The notes under the pieces: model-generated
The model's input: the letters and a program-made list of their open reading frames with translations, nothing else
The model's database searches: none
What the model was told of the DNA's origin: nothing
Assembly: GCF_000374305.1 (NCBI RefSeq)
Contig: NZ_KB894099.1
Location: forward strand, 1 to 64,000
Source: Actinomadura flavalba DSM 45200
Lineage (GTDB): Bacteria; Actinomycetota; Actinomycetes; Streptosporangiales; Streptosporangiaceae
Direction: 5' to 3'
DNA length: 64,000 bases
In this document: positions 26,073 through 34,510 of the stretch, in pieces
Layout of the letters: every line of letters starts with the position of its first letter
Position numbering within the stretch: position 1 is the stretch's first letter
Position numbers and translations under genes: made by a program

Positions 26073-26924
26073 GTGACCCTGAACAGACGCCCCGTTCGGG
26101 GGCGGTATGAACGCGTGAGGCACTGGGGCCGCCAGGTCGCGACGCTCTTGGTCGTGTGCGGGCTGGTGGCCATCGCGGTCGTCTTCCGCAAGCCCCTCGG
26201 CGAGCTGAAGATCGACCCCTGGATAGCGGTCGTCTTCCTCGCCCTGGTGTTCCATCAGCCGATCGCTGACCAGATCCGCAATTTGCGGACTCTGACGACT
26301 CCCCTCGCAGAGCTTGAGTTCAACGAAAAAGCGCGCGAGCTTGCGCAGGAGGCCGACGAGGTCATCCCTGACCCGCCGAGCGAAGAGATTTCAGGCACCG
26401 ACGAGACGCCCCCTGCCGATCATCGGCGTGGTGAGCAGTCTTCTGGGACTCCTGCCACGCCGTTGCCTGTACCTCCGCCGACGGACGCGGTGCCTCCGGT
26501 CCTGAGAGCGGACGGACCGCGTGACTACGCCCTGGAGTACGAGACCGCGACGCGCGAGATCTTCGCCGCGCACTACCGCATGGCGGCTGACCACCCTGCC
26601 TATGCCGTGATCAAGACGAGGGCGACGCTCAACCGGATCGCGCGACGGGCGTTGCGGGCTGGAGGGATGAAAGTTCCGAACAAGATCTCGCCCGTTTCCC
26701 GGCTGCCCGATCTTGTGGAGCAGGGCGTGGACCCCCGTGCCGTCAATATGGCACGTGAGGTGATGCAGTTCGGCAACGCGGCCGTTCACGACGACATCAG
26801 CATCTCGCCAATGGCGGCGATCAACTACATCAGCGCCGCTGAGAAGGTCGCCCTGACGCTGGTCTACTTCATCGCGTCCAAGGAGCCCGTGAACGGGATG
26901 CGCGCGGCCGCTTGGCTCTACTGA
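26073..26924 (+). CDS. element-borne membrane protein with DUF4145-like C-terminal domain
   Basis: A 283-aa protein starting at GTG. Two TM helices (about 22-39 and 50-65, LLVVCGLVAIAVVF and WIAVVFLALVFHQPIAD) are followed by a coiled-coil-like helix, a Pro/Thr linker (about 105-145), and a helical domain with REVMQFGNAAVHDDISISPMAA. That last motif, an N-x-x-(V/A)H pattern, resembles DUF4145/HEPN-like domains. Such TM-plus-HEPN-like cargo is frequent in phage and defence islands. Function unknown. Complete and without visible damage. Confidence 0.65.
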   Translation: MTLNRRPVRGRYERVRHWGRQVATLLVVCGLVAIAVVFRKPLGELKIDPWIAVVFLALVFHQPIADQIRNLRTLTTPLAELEFNEKARELAQEADEVIPDPPSEEISGTDETPPADHRRGEQSSGTPATPLPVPPPTDAVPPVLRADGPRDYALEYETATREIFAAHYRMAADHPAYAVIKTRATLNRIARRALRAGGMKVPNKISPVSRLPDLVEQGVDPRAVNMAREVMQFGNAAVHDDISISPMAAINYISAAEKVALTLVYFIASKEPVNGMRAAAWLY

Positions 26925-26986
26925 GGAGCGCTTGACTCAGACATCAGTAGCCATCCTGATCATTGTCGGTGCAACGAGTCCGCTGG

Positions 26987-27145
26987 TCAAGCGGCGGATC
27001 GACGCGCTTTGGCCTCGGCCTCCAGGGCGGCCTGCTCGGTGTAGCGGTACCGGCCGTCGGCTCCGATCATGACGGGCGTGAGCCATCCCCGGGCGGCCCA
27101 GCAGCGGACCGTCCGGGGAGAGCGGTGTACGACGACTACGTCCAC
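26987..27145 (-). CDS. small HTH (MerR/excisionase-like) protein
   Basis: A 52-aa frame starting at GTG 27145 with GGAGG five bases upstream. HRSPRTVRCWAARGWLTPVM followed by GADGRYRYTEQAALEAEAKA has the spacing of a MerR-type recognition helix and wing, as in small phage excisionases or Cro-like repressors. The N-terminus lacks the usual first helix, so it may be a fragment. Directional control of the lost recombination system would be a natural role; that is inference. Confidence 0.5.
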   Translation of the reverse strand: MDVVVVHRSPRTVRCWAARGWLTPVMIGADGRYRYTEQAALEAEAKARRSAA

Positions 27146-27421
27146 ATGAGCCTCCGGCCCGGCCGCGACGTTCCCGATCTCACCACGCCGGAGATGCGGC
27201 GCAGGGAGTGCGAGATCATCCTGGACCTGGCTCCGGGCTCCCTCGGAGGAGCCGAGTAGCCGTGTCGCCACGGCGGTGATCCCGGCCTCGGCGGCTACTG
27301 GTCCTGCCCGGATCGCCGCGCATGGGACGCGATGGACGCGGAGCACATCGAGGCCGGGCGGTATGTCCTACGCGCCGGACGGCGGATCGGTACCCCCGAG
27401 GAGTGAATCGCGGGGCTGAGC

Positions 27422-27673
27422 GTGGACGAGCGCATGACGCTCTGGTCCCGCTACGAGATCGACGTCCTGAATCCCGCGTCCACCACCCTGCGGCACGGCG
27501 TCATCTACGGTGGCGACGCCGTGCGCCAGCCGGTCGTCGTGGTGGCTGGCACCCTCTACGAGGCTCGCTGGCTGACCGTCCACGAGGCAGCCGAGGAGGA
27601 CGGCGGGGACAGTCTCCTGATCGCCCACGAGGACGATGCCGGCACCTGGTACACGCTCGTCGGCCTGCGGTAG
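27422..27673 (+). CDS. small hypothetical protein of the element
   Basis: An 83-aa acidic protein starting at GTG (VDERMTLWSRYEIDVLNPAS). It looks like a single beta-rich domain, with RQPVVVVAGTLYEARWLTVHEA and a final GTWYTLVGLR. It has good coding character and no frame damage. I do not recognise the family. Confidence 0.5.
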   Translation: MDERMTLWSRYEIDVLNPASTTLRHGVIYGGDAVRQPVVVVAGTLYEARWLTVHEAAEEDGGDSLLIAHEDDAGTWYTLVGLR

Positions 27674-27865
27674 GCATCTGCCCCCGGTGACCGCCAGCGA
27701 CGGGGACTCCGTACGTTGTACGGAATTTCACTCATTACCGCTTTGCTCGGTAGATCCCTACGGATGATGGAACGAAAATCGTGATTCGAGTACCCCTGGC
27801 GGAGTCCAGGTGTGGTCCGGAGAGCTGGATCAGGAGCAGCGCCCCGCCTCGGAGCGCCCCCTCGG

Positions 27866-27991
27866 GTGGCCTACACCGCCGCGAAATTCCAGTGGGTGCA
27901 GCGGCAGCTCGCCACCATGCCCCGCCTGACCCATGCCCAGGAGGCGCAGGGGCGGAGGATCAAGCGGGACCTGGCGAGGCAGGACTACTAG
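27866..27991 (+). CDS. possible short helical peptide gene
   Basis: A 41-aa frame from GTG 27866, basic and helical (VAYTAAKFQWVQRQLATMPR). The sequence before it, in another frame, also looks protein-like (SGELDQEQRPASERPLG), so this may be the C-terminal end of a frameshifted gene. It overlaps by 4 bp the stop of the convergent gene at 27988. Confidence 0.35.
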   Translation: MAYTAAKFQWVQRQLATMPRLTHAQEAQGRRIKRDLARQDY

Positions 27992-28920
27992 TCCACCCAG
28001 CTCCAGTCCTCCTCCTCCACGGGGTAGTCGGGCGTCAGCTCCAACCCAGCGGCTACCACCTCGTCTGCATCACGAAGCTTCAGCCCGCAGGCCCCGCAAC
28101 CAAAAGTAGCCACCTGAAGGAATCTGCGCCCCCCGTGGTACACGGTCATGTAGCCGCCCTCTCCATCAGACACGTGCTCGACATCGACATCGACATCCTC
28201 GGTACCGAAGCAATACGCTTCTTCGGACCCGCAAGCCGGACAGGTGACCTCGATCTCGTCCGTGCGATCGGTCAGTTGCGCCCATGCCTGTGCGTGCCGG
28301 GACTTGAGAACGGCCGCATGGTGTTCTCCGGGAATCTTCTCCATCAGTTCGTCGAAATCGTGCTTGGCCTTAGCGATCCGCCGTCTAACCTCTTGCTGCA
28401 CTTCGTTAAGGGTCTCTGAGATCATCGACTCAACCAAGTCCTTGTGACGGCCCCAACGATCGTCTCCGACCTGAAGCGCGTCGTATATCTCGTTGCTGAG
28501 CCGGAGGTAAGCGGAGAGCAGCTCTCGCGTCGCGTTCGGCTGGAGGTAGCCGACGTGCACGATCCCGTCCCGGACGTCGATGAGTTGCTTAACCTGATCC
28601 TGGGGAACTTTGAGTCCGCGCATCAACGACTGAACCCGTTCGACGGCGGTACGGCCGCTGATCGTACGAGGCCCCTTGCCTGGGTCTTTGGCCTTAGCTC
28701 TGTGGCCGGTGAGATGGAGCAGCGAGTCGAGCTGTCCGTTCTTGATGTCCATGAGCAGCGCCGGGTGCAGGTCACACAGGTACGCCTTGCACAGGTGTTC
28801 CAGCCCGATGGCCGCGTTGGTAAGGATGACCTTGGTGTCTTCCTCGGTGTATGCCTTGAGCGCCCGGTCGGCGAAGTCCTTCGCCGACGTCAGGAGCTGG
28901 TCGCGATCGACGGTCGTCAC
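27988..28920 (-). CDS. element-borne helical (HEPN-like) protein with C-terminal zinc ribbon
   Basis: A 310-aa protein if it starts at GTG 28920; no good Shine-Dalgarno is seen, so a leaderless message is possible. The N-terminal 230 residues are helical, with RDGIVHVGYLQPNATRELL resembling the R-x4-6-H motif of HEPN domains. A zinc ribbon (CPACGSEEAYCFG ... FGCGACGL) follows at about 230-290, then an acidic Trp-rich tail. HEPN plus zinc ribbon suggests an RNA- or nucleotide-related role. A large palindrome lies just upstream. Confidence 0.65.
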   Translation of the reverse strand: MTTVDRDQLLTSAKDFADRALKAYTEEDTKVILTNAAIGLEHLCKAYLCDLHPALLMDIKNGQLDSLLHLTGHRAKAKDPGKGPRTISGRTAVERVQSLMRGLKVPQDQVKQLIDVRDGIVHVGYLQPNATRELLSAYLRLSNEIYDALQVGDDRWGRHKDLVESMISETLNEVQQEVRRRIAKAKHDFDELMEKIPGEHHAAVLKSRHAQAWAQLTDRTDEIEVTCPACGSEEAYCFGTEDVDVDVEHVSDGEGGYMTVYHGGRRFLQVATFGCGACGLKLRDADEVVAAGLELTPDYPVEEEDWSWVD

Positions 28921-28927
28921 CTGGAAG

Positions 28928-28961
28928 ACGGTAGTGATCACCAGGGGGTGATCACTACCGT
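28928..28961 (-). promoter_or_regulatory. perfect 14-bp inverted repeat upstream of the zinc-ribbon gene
   Basis: ACGGTAGTGATCAC-N6-GTGATCACTACCGT, without mismatch, begins 8 bp before the GTG. It is rich in GTGATCAC and could be a repressor operator or an RNA hairpin that hides the start. Confidence 0.65.
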
Positions 28962-29376
28962 CCCCAGCAAGCTGGGGAGCGTCACCGCCACCTACGCCGA
29001 CCCGCCACACGCCCCACACTGCGGAGCGTCCGGAAGCGGTACTGACTCAGGCGGGCGTCCGGGGAACGGACGCGCGGGCGAGCAGCTTGAACGCCCCGAC
29101 GTCGGTCATGGACGGCATCTCCGCCCTGCACGCCCGGCCGGGCGTGACTCACTGTCGGTCTGTCCGGAGGAGCACCGGGGAAGCCGTCACGGCTCGAAGA
29201 TCCGCTACTCAGATGCCGCTTTTGATCTTCCCCCGAATCCGGGGGAATGGGTTCTCGATCCGATGAGATTCTTTCCCCAGATATCTGGTGAACGAGAGGC
29301 CGCTTGTGCCATCCTGGGGGCTCCAGATCCCCTGTCCGTGCAGGTCAGGGTGCTGGATGAGCCCCGATCCCGGACT
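28962..29376. other. non-coding right end of the element
   Basis: No supported gene. An 8-bp perfect hairpin (TTCCCCCG/CGGGGGAA) is at 29228-29247. The rest may hold lost attachment-site arms or a promoter; nothing else was recognised. Confidence 0.4.
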
Positions 29377-29423
29377 CCGCCTTGTAAGCGGCAGGTCATC
29401 GGTTCGAACCCGATCGGAGGCTC
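29377..29423 (+). repeat. attR: partial tRNA-Thr copy
   Basis: A 47-bp exact copy of 24432-24478. It lacks the tRNA 5' half, so it is not a functional tRNA. Confidence 0.93.
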
Positions 29424-29669
29424 CAACCCCCTCTGACATGCGAGAACACCCCAAGCGGATCACCGTCCGCAGGTGTACACCGCTCGAACAGAGGAAAACT
29501 TTCCGTTCTTCGCGGCGGCGTCCGGCGTGATCCACAGCGTCGGCACAGCGGACGGGGCCACCGAGCAGGACCAGCCGCGCGCGGTCATCTCTCCGCCCAG
29601 GACGCGCAGGTAGGGCGCGGCCGCCACGCGGCGGCGCACCCGGACGAACCAGGTGACGAGCGCTTCGAT

Positions 29670-30101
29670 ATGGCACAGGGACCCAAGCATTCCGTCAGTG
29701 TCGCCGGCGTCATCGTGGACGAGCACAACCGCGCCCTGCTGATCCAACGTCGCGACAATGGACGCTGGGAAGCACCCGGCGGAGTTCTCGAACTAGCCGA
29801 AGACGTCATCACCGGCCTCCGCCGTGAGGTCCGGGAAGAGACCGGTCTGGAGATCGCCCCGGTCCGCCTCACCGGCGTCTACAAGAACATGAGGCAAGAC
29901 ATCATCGCCCTGGTGTTCCGCTGCGTCACCACAGGCGGAACACTCTCGGCCACCGAAGAGACGCGAGACTTCCGGTGGGTCACCGCAGCGGAAGTCAGCA
30001 CGATCGCCACCGAGGCTTTCGCCGTTCGAGTAAAGGATGCCCTCAACTCCCCACACGACGTCTCGATCCGGCAGCATGACGGGACGCACTTGCTCGGTTA
30101 G
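29670..30101 (+). CDS. NUDIX hydrolase
   Basis: A 143-aa protein that would cleave a nucleoside diphosphate linked to X. The Nudix box reads GGVLELAEDVITGLRREVRE followed by ETGLE, with the REVREETG metal-binding core. The N-terminal strand SVAGVIVDEHNRALLIQRR and EAPGGV are typical of the MutT-like subgroup. It lies just right of attR, outside the element, and the 246 bp before it hold no clear gene. Substrate cannot be read from sequence. Confidence 0.9.
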   Translation: MAQGPKHSVSVAGVIVDEHNRALLIQRRDNGRWEAPGGVLELAEDVITGLRREVREETGLEIAPVRLTGVYKNMRQDIIALVFRCVTTGGTLSATEETRDFRWVTAAEVSTIATEAFAVRVKDALNSPHDVSIRQHDGTHLLG

Positions 30102-30133
30102 CCTGGCTAGCCCGATCTCCGCATGGCCAGCGG

Positions 30134-30178
30134 AGAAGGCCCCTGACCAGTACTAACGCCCGGTAGGAGCCTTCTTCG
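30134..30178. terminator. bidirectional hairpin between convergent genes
   Basis: AGAAGGCCCCT pairs with AGGAGCCTTCT with one mismatch. It separates the NUDIX stop from the stop at 30194. Confidence 0.4.
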
Positions 30179-30193
30179 GTGGTGGGGCTGGGT

Positions 30194-30757
30194 TCAGGGG
30201 GTGGTGCAGAGGGCGTGGGCTAGGACGCGGCCGGTGTGGAAGCGGGCGCCCCAGCCTGATGCGTCGCCGGTGGGGACGTTGGCCTCGACCATGTCGTAGG
30301 CGGTGCCGCCGTTGGCGAAGGCGCCCTCGCCCTGGTAGCCGCCGCCGATGGCGTTGCTGCCGGACGGGCAGCGGGCGATCGCGTTTTCGCCCGGCTCGGA
30401 CAGGGGGCTCTTCGCCACGGTGATCGAGGCACCGGACTCGCAGCGCGCGTGGGCGATGACGCGGCCGGTGTGGAAGCGGGCGCCCCAGCCCGTGCCGTCG
30501 CCGGTGGGCGTGTTGGCCTCGACCATGTCGTAGACGGTGCCGCCGTTGGCGAAGGCGCCCTCGCCCTGGTAGCCGCCGCCGACGACCTTGCTGCCGGACG
30601 GGCAACGCGCGATCGCGTTCTCACCCGGCGCCGACAGGGCGCTCTTCACCACCGTGACCTTCGCGTCGGCGGCCTGCGCGGTGGTGGCGCCCACGGCCGC
30701 CGCTCCGCCCAGCACGAGGCCGGCGGTCGCCAGGATGAGCCGGTTCTTCTTGTCCAT
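30194..30757 (-). CDS. secreted protein made of two near-identical 78-residue repeats
   Basis: A 187-aa protein starting at ATG 30757 (MDKKNRLILATAG). A signal peptide (1-29, cut after TTAQA) is followed by two units, residues 32-109 and 110-187. Both contain SxPGENAIARCPSGS, GGGYQGEGAFANGGT, YDMVEAN and GWGARFHTGRV, with a pair of cysteines per unit. About four of five positions match, so it is a recent duplication. Small Cys-paired beta domain; function unknown. No neighbour explains it. Confidence 0.78.
   Translation of the reverse strand: MDKKNRLILATAGLVLGGAAAVGATTAQAADAKVTVVKSALSAPGENAIARCPSGSKVVGGGYQGEGAFANGGTVYDMVEANTPTGDGTGWGARFHTGRVIAHARCESGASITVAKSPLSEPGENAIARCPSGSNAIGGGYQGEGAFANGGTAYDMVEANVPTGDASGWGARFHTGRVLAHALCTTP
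30197..30664 (-). repeat. in-gene tandem duplication, 2 x 234 bp
   Basis: 30431-30664 and 30197-30430 encode the two 78-residue units of the secreted protein. They join without a linker and include the stretch encoding GYQGEGAFANGG unchanged. Confidence 0.85.
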
Positions 30758-30856
30758 GGGTGCCTCTCGCTCCGTGCCGACGCCCACGATCGGCAACCAC
30801 CGGGACACTACAGAACGTCATTGACCGAACGCAAAGAGTTCTAATCCGTGCGCGGG

Positions 30857-32161
30857 TCAGCGGGAGCGGTGGTGGTGCAGGGCCAGCAGGGCGGTGTAGG
30901 TAAGGGCGAAGGCCGTCCAGGACAGGTAGAGGCCGTGCAGGCCGTAGCCCAGGTGGACGCCCAGGAGCCAGGCCAAGGGGATGAGGACGAGGTAGTCGCT
31001 CGCAATCGAGGCGATCATGACCGCGCGGGTGTTGCCTGCGGCTCTCAGAAGGGCGGCGTAGGTCATGGCGACCACCATGGGGAGCATGCTCAGCAGCGCC
31101 CAGGGGGTTGCTTGCCAGGCTTGGTCGGCTACGGCCGGGTCTTCGGTGAAGAGGGCCGGGAGGGTCGTGCCCGCGAGCAGGATGAGGGCCGACGGGATCG
31201 CCAGCATGAGCAGGAGGAGGCGGGTGCCTGTGCGGCGGCGGGACTCGGCTTGGGCCGGGTCGGCTGCGCCCAGGTCCTGGCCTGCCAGGATCGTCGTCGC
31301 CGTTGCGGCCGACGCCAGGATCGTGAAGACGATGAGCAGCAGGTTGTCCACGATGCGGTAGGCGGCGAGGTCGTGGGTGCCCATGCGGGCGGCGAAGCCG
31401 GCGATCAGGGCCTCGTTGACGTAGCCGACGCCCATCGTGCTCATCTCCGGCCAGCCGATCGTCCACAGGTCGCGGGTGACGCCGGGGGCGGCGTCGGCGT
31501 TGCGTGGCAGGCGCGGACGGGCGTAGAGGAGCAGGAAGGCCGTCCCGGCGGCGGTGGCGAGGAGGGTCGCGGCGGCCGCGCCGGGGACGCCCCAGCCGAC
31601 GTGGAAGATCAGCAGCAGTCCGGCCGGGAGGTTGACGGCGTTGACCAGCAGTGCCGTGTACATCGCGGCCCGTGTCGCGCCGACGCCCGCGCACGCCCCC
31701 TGGAGCGTGAACGACACGGCCGCGAACGGCACCGCGAACGCCAGCACGCGCAGGTACGCCGTCCCGGGGCCGAGCAGGTCCCCCGACGCGCCCAGTACCC
31801 GCAGCACCGGCGTCGCCAGCACCCACAGCAGCGCCCCGACGACGGCCCCGGCCGCCACCGACGTGACCACCCCGACCCGCACGACCTGCGCGACCTCGCC
31901 GGGCCGTCCCGCGCCGTGCCGCTGCGCCACCCGCACCTGCACGGCCGTCGCCCAGCCGCGCACGACGACGAGCGCGACCAGGTAGACGGGCGCGGCGAGC
32001 GCGAACGCGGCCAGCGCGCGCGTGGACAGCCGACCGAGCAGGATCGTGTCCACGACGTTGAGGACGATCTGCGTCAGCCCCGCGACCATCAGCGGGTAGG
32101 CCAGCGCCCACAGCGGCCGCATCCCGGGCGGGGCGCGGTCCGGCAGGACGGTTCCGGTCAC
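30857..32161 (-). CDS. MATE family efflux transporter
   Basis: A 434-aa membrane protein with 12 TM helices in two homologous halves, exporting small molecules by ion antiport. It starts at GTG 32161, overlapping the upstream gene's TGA as GTGA. LMVAGLTQIVLNVVDTILLGRLSTRALAAFALA is the usual MATE N-terminus, and the second half repeats it (EMSTMGVGYVNEALIAGFAARMG). As the last gene after YcaO and the LLM enzyme, it is the likely exporter of the peptide product. A short 3' extension ends in HHHRSR. Confidence 0.9.
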   Translation of the reverse strand: MTGTVLPDRAPPGMRPLWALAYPLMVAGLTQIVLNVVDTILLGRLSTRALAAFALAAPVYLVALVVVRGWATAVQVRVAQRHGAGRPGEVAQVVRVGVVTSVAAGAVVGALLWVLATPVLRVLGASGDLLGPGTAYLRVLAFAVPFAAVSFTLQGACAGVGATRAAMYTALLVNAVNLPAGLLLIFHVGWGVPGAAAATLLATAAGTAFLLLYARPRLPRNADAAPGVTRDLWTIGWPEMSTMGVGYVNEALIAGFAARMGTHDLAAYRIVDNLLLIVFTILASAATATTILAGQDLGAADPAQAESRRRTGTRLLLLMLAIPSALILLAGTTLPALFTEDPAVADQAWQATPWALLSMLPMVVAMTYAALLRAAGNTRAVMIASIASDYLVLIPLAWLLGVHLGYGLHGLYLSWTAFALTYTALLALHHHRSR

Positions 32162-33180
32162 AGCACCGCCCGCGCGGCTTCCAGCAGTTCGACGTCGCGG
32201 TCGAGCAGGATGAGCGTGTCGACCCGGGACTCCTTCCACGCGTGCAGCCGGTCCACCATCGCGGGCAGCGGCCCCGACAGCGCGACCTGGTCGAGGAACC
32301 GGTCGGGGACGGCGGCGATCGCGTCGGCGCGGTGCCCGGCGGCGAGGTGGTCGCGGACGGTCGTCGCGGCGCCCTCGAGGCCCATCTGGCAGGCGACGTC
32401 GAAGTAGGTGTTGCGGACGCCGGGCGCGCTCGCCCCGACGAGCTGCGCGAACAGCGGGCGCAGCAGGTCGCGGCCCTTGGCGGCGTCGTCGGCGCGGGCG
32501 ACGTAAAGGATGGGGCAGATCGCCACGTCGGCGCGGTCGCGTCCGGCGCGGGCGATGCCCTCGTCCAGCGGTGCGGTCAGGGCGGTCTCGTGTTCGGGGG
32601 CGTACAGGCCCGACAGCCAGCCGTCGGCGATCTCGCCGGTGAGGGCGACGTTGCGCGGGCCGATCGCGCCGAGGAACAGCGGGACGCGGGGCCGCAGCGG
32701 CTCCATCTCCGACCGCACCGGCCGCGCCCGCCCGGTGGACCCCGGCCCCCGGTACGGCAGCGTGTAGATCTCGCCGTCGTGTTCGACGCGGCGTTCGCGG
32801 GCGACGGCGTCGCGGACGATCGCGACGTACTCGCGGGTCCGCCGCAGCGGCCGATCGTAGGGCTGCCCGTGCCAGCCCTCGGTGATCCACGGCACCGACA
32901 GCCCGAGCCCGAGCTGGAACCGGCCGCCCGACAGCACGTCCAGCGTCATCGCGGTCATCGCGGTGGCGGCGGGGGTGCGGGCCGGGATCTGCATGACGCC
33001 GGTGCCGAGCTTGATCCGCGAGGTGACGGCGGCGAGGTAGCCGAGGACGCTGACGGCGTCGGGCCCGTACTCCTCCACGCTCCACACCGAGTCGACGCCG
33101 ATCTCCTCGGCGCGCCGGACGACGGGCAGCACCTCCTCGATCGGTTCGCCGCCGTAGCCGAGGGCCAGCCCGAGTCGCAT
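32158..33180 (-). CDS. LLM-class (luciferase-like) flavin/F420-dependent oxidoreductase
   Basis: A 340-aa TIM-barrel oxidoreductase. The start MRLGLALGYGGEPIEEVLPVV, the loop TSRIKLGTGVMQIPARTP and the block LSGGRFQLGLGLSVPWITEGWHG are hallmarks of F420-dependent LLM enzymes of actinobacteria. A dehydrogenase or reductase step on a peptide is plausible, since azoline-forming systems often need a flavin dehydrogenase. It starts 22 bp after ycaO and overlaps the MATE gene by 4 bp. Confidence 0.9.
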   Translation of the reverse strand: MRLGLALGYGGEPIEEVLPVVRRAEEIGVDSVWSVEEYGPDAVSVLGYLAAVTSRIKLGTGVMQIPARTPAATAMTAMTLDVLSGGRFQLGLGLSVPWITEGWHGQPYDRPLRRTREYVAIVRDAVARERRVEHDGEIYTLPYRGPGSTGRARPVRSEMEPLRPRVPLFLGAIGPRNVALTGEIADGWLSGLYAPEHETALTAPLDEGIARAGRDRADVAICPILYVARADDAAKGRDLLRPLFAQLVGASAPGVRNTYFDVACQMGLEGAATTVRDHLAAGHRADAIAAVPDRFLDQVALSGPLPAMVDRLHAWKESRVDTLILLDRDVELLEAARAVL

Positions 33181-33202
33181 GTGCTCCCTTTCGGTGGGGG
33201 TG

Positions 33203-34486
33203 TCAGGAGAACGGCAGCGGGTGCCGGACGAGCGCGGTCTCGGCGCGCCCGGCGGTGATGCGGTCGCCGCCGAGGAAGGGGAAGGCGGCGGGGGCGTTGC
33301 AGGTCAGGCCGGGCACCAGGACGCGGACGACGCGCAGCCCGGCGGCGTGCGCCTCGGGCGTGGACAGGTCGACGCCGATCACCGGCCGCCCGGCGAGGAC
33401 GCGCAGGTAGTGCGGCAGTCCCGCGCCGGACGGGGGCGGCAGCGGCGGGCCCGGGTCGCGCATCCGGTCCAGGCGGGCGTCCTGCATCCGGGGGTCGAGG
33501 TAGACCTGGACGTGCAGGCGGACGTCGTTGACGTCGCGCCAGTCGGGCCGGAAGTCGTCCAGGTACGCGCGGTCGGCCCGGTACGCCCGGTACGGACGGT
33601 GATCGGTGCGGGCGGCGCGCCAGAAGGGGCCGTCGCCGTCGGAGAGTTCCAGCGCGGTCTCGTGCATGCCGATCGCCTCGGTGAACGCCTTGGCCGCCGC
33701 CTCCGGCGCGGTGGCCCGGCAGGCGCTGCCGAAGCCGACGAGCCGCCGCGCGGGGTCCTCGACGAAGACGCCCGCGACCAGGACGTCGAACGTCGAGGGG
33801 ACGCGCAGGAACGTGACCCGCAGCCCGGCGCCCCGCGCCTCGGCGACGGCCGCCGCCAGCGGCCCGCGCGGTTCCACGCCGAGCCGCGCGCCGCGTGCGC
33901 CGCTCGCCCACCACAGCGTCACCGCGTCGCGTTCGAGGACTTCCTCCAGCGCGGCGCACCGCGCCGCCTCCAGCGAGGTCGCGGCGGCGGTACCGGCGAG
34001 GACGGGGTAGTTCGTGGGTGGTTCGGCGGCCCGCGCGCCACGGAAGTAGTTCACGTAGGCGAGCGAGGCGGGCACCAGGATCTCGCCGTCGTCGGCCAGG
34101 TCGCGGCCTGCGGCCCAGGCGATCTCCAGGTCGCGCGTCAGCGGGACGAACGGGAAGCCGCGCTGGGCGTGCTGCCGCGCCGAGTACAGCGCGAGGGACG
34201 CCGGATCGGCGGCCGGACGGCCCGCGCGCACCAGCGCCCGGTGCGACGCGACCGGCAGCCCGGCGGGGACGACGTTCGCGCAGAACCGTTCGACGGCCTC
34301 GCCCACGGCCGCCGCGCGGGCCTGTCCGTGGTCGCCGAGGGCGGCGCCGCCGGTGACGGCGTCCACCGATCGGAACCGCTCCGCCGGGTGCGCGCTGTAG
34401 GAGACGAGCGACGGGACGACCGGCACCCGCGGCCGGTCAAGCACGACGCGGCCGACCAGATCCGGAGGGGCGGCGGGACGCGGCAT
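33203..34486 (-). CDS. YcaO-domain cyclodehydratase-like protein
   Basis: A 427-aa ATP-dependent YcaO protein; the family phosphorylates peptide amide oxygens to make azolines, thioamides or amidines. The start at 34486 has GAGGAGA seven bases upstream. The ATP-site helices are visible as AAAVGEAVERFCAN, AATSLEAARCAALEEVLERDAV and APEAAAKAFTEAIGMHE. The C-terminus RHPLPFS resembles the Pro-rich end of azoline-forming YcaOs. No ThiF/E1-like or Ocin partner is visible, so it acts alone or with a partner elsewhere. The upstream 40-aa peptide is the candidate substrate. Confidence 0.9.
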   Translation of the reverse strand: MPRPAAPPDLVGRVVLDRPRVPVVPSLVSYSAHPAERFRSVDAVTGGAALGDHGQARAAAVGEAVERFCANVVPAGLPVASHRALVRAGRPAADPASLALYSARQHAQRGFPFVPLTRDLEIAWAAGRDLADDGEILVPASLAYVNYFRGARAAEPPTNYPVLAGTAAATSLEAARCAALEEVLERDAVTLWWASGARGARLGVEPRGPLAAAVAEARGAGLRVTFLRVPSTFDVLVAGVFVEDPARRLVGFGSACRATAPEAAAKAFTEAIGMHETALELSDGDGPFWRAARTDHRPYRAYRADRAYLDDFRPDWRDVNDVRLHVQVYLDPRMQDARLDRMRDPGPPLPPPSGAGLPHYLRVLAGRPVIGVDLSTPEAHAAGLRVVRVLVPGLTCNAPAAFPFLGGDRITAGRAETALVRHPLPFS

Positions 34487-34510
34487 CGTTCTCCTCTCGG
34501 CGGCGGGGCG

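Larger units (their letters stand above)
26925..27865. other. region of short frames and gene remnants within the element
   Basis: About 0.9 kb without a full-length gene. It contains a 52-aa HTH frame on the minus strand and an 83-aa frame on the plus strand (both listed). A plus-strand fragment (27146-27259) encodes MSLRPGRDVPDLTTPEMRRR and a C-terminal fragment ending at 27406 encodes GRYVLRAGRRIGTPEE. These look like ends of once longer element genes. Confidence 0.5.
24432..29423. mobile_element. decayed integrated element (prophage-like) in tRNA-Thr
   Basis: A region of about 4.95 kb bounded by 47-bp direct repeats. It holds a truncated integrase next to attL, then damaged terminase large and small subunit genes reading toward it, two unrecognised complete genes, and several small frames. 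Codon use and G+C are lower than in the flanks, notably around 26000-29300. Structural, lysis and replication genes are gone, so it is not mobile on its own. Alternatively it is a phage satellite-like island, but no capsid-redirecting gene is seen. Confidence 0.88.

Noticed and set aside
29205..29426. Minus-strand frame beginning EPPIGFEPMTCRLQ
   Set aside because: This is the antisense translation of a tRNA-Thr copy, a known artefact; it is the attR repeat.
29460..29747. Minus-strand frame with EALVTWFVRVRRRVAAAPYL between attR and the NUDIX gene
   Set aside because: Overlaps the NUDIX start; coding bias is unclear and no start signal is seen; at most a gene remnant.
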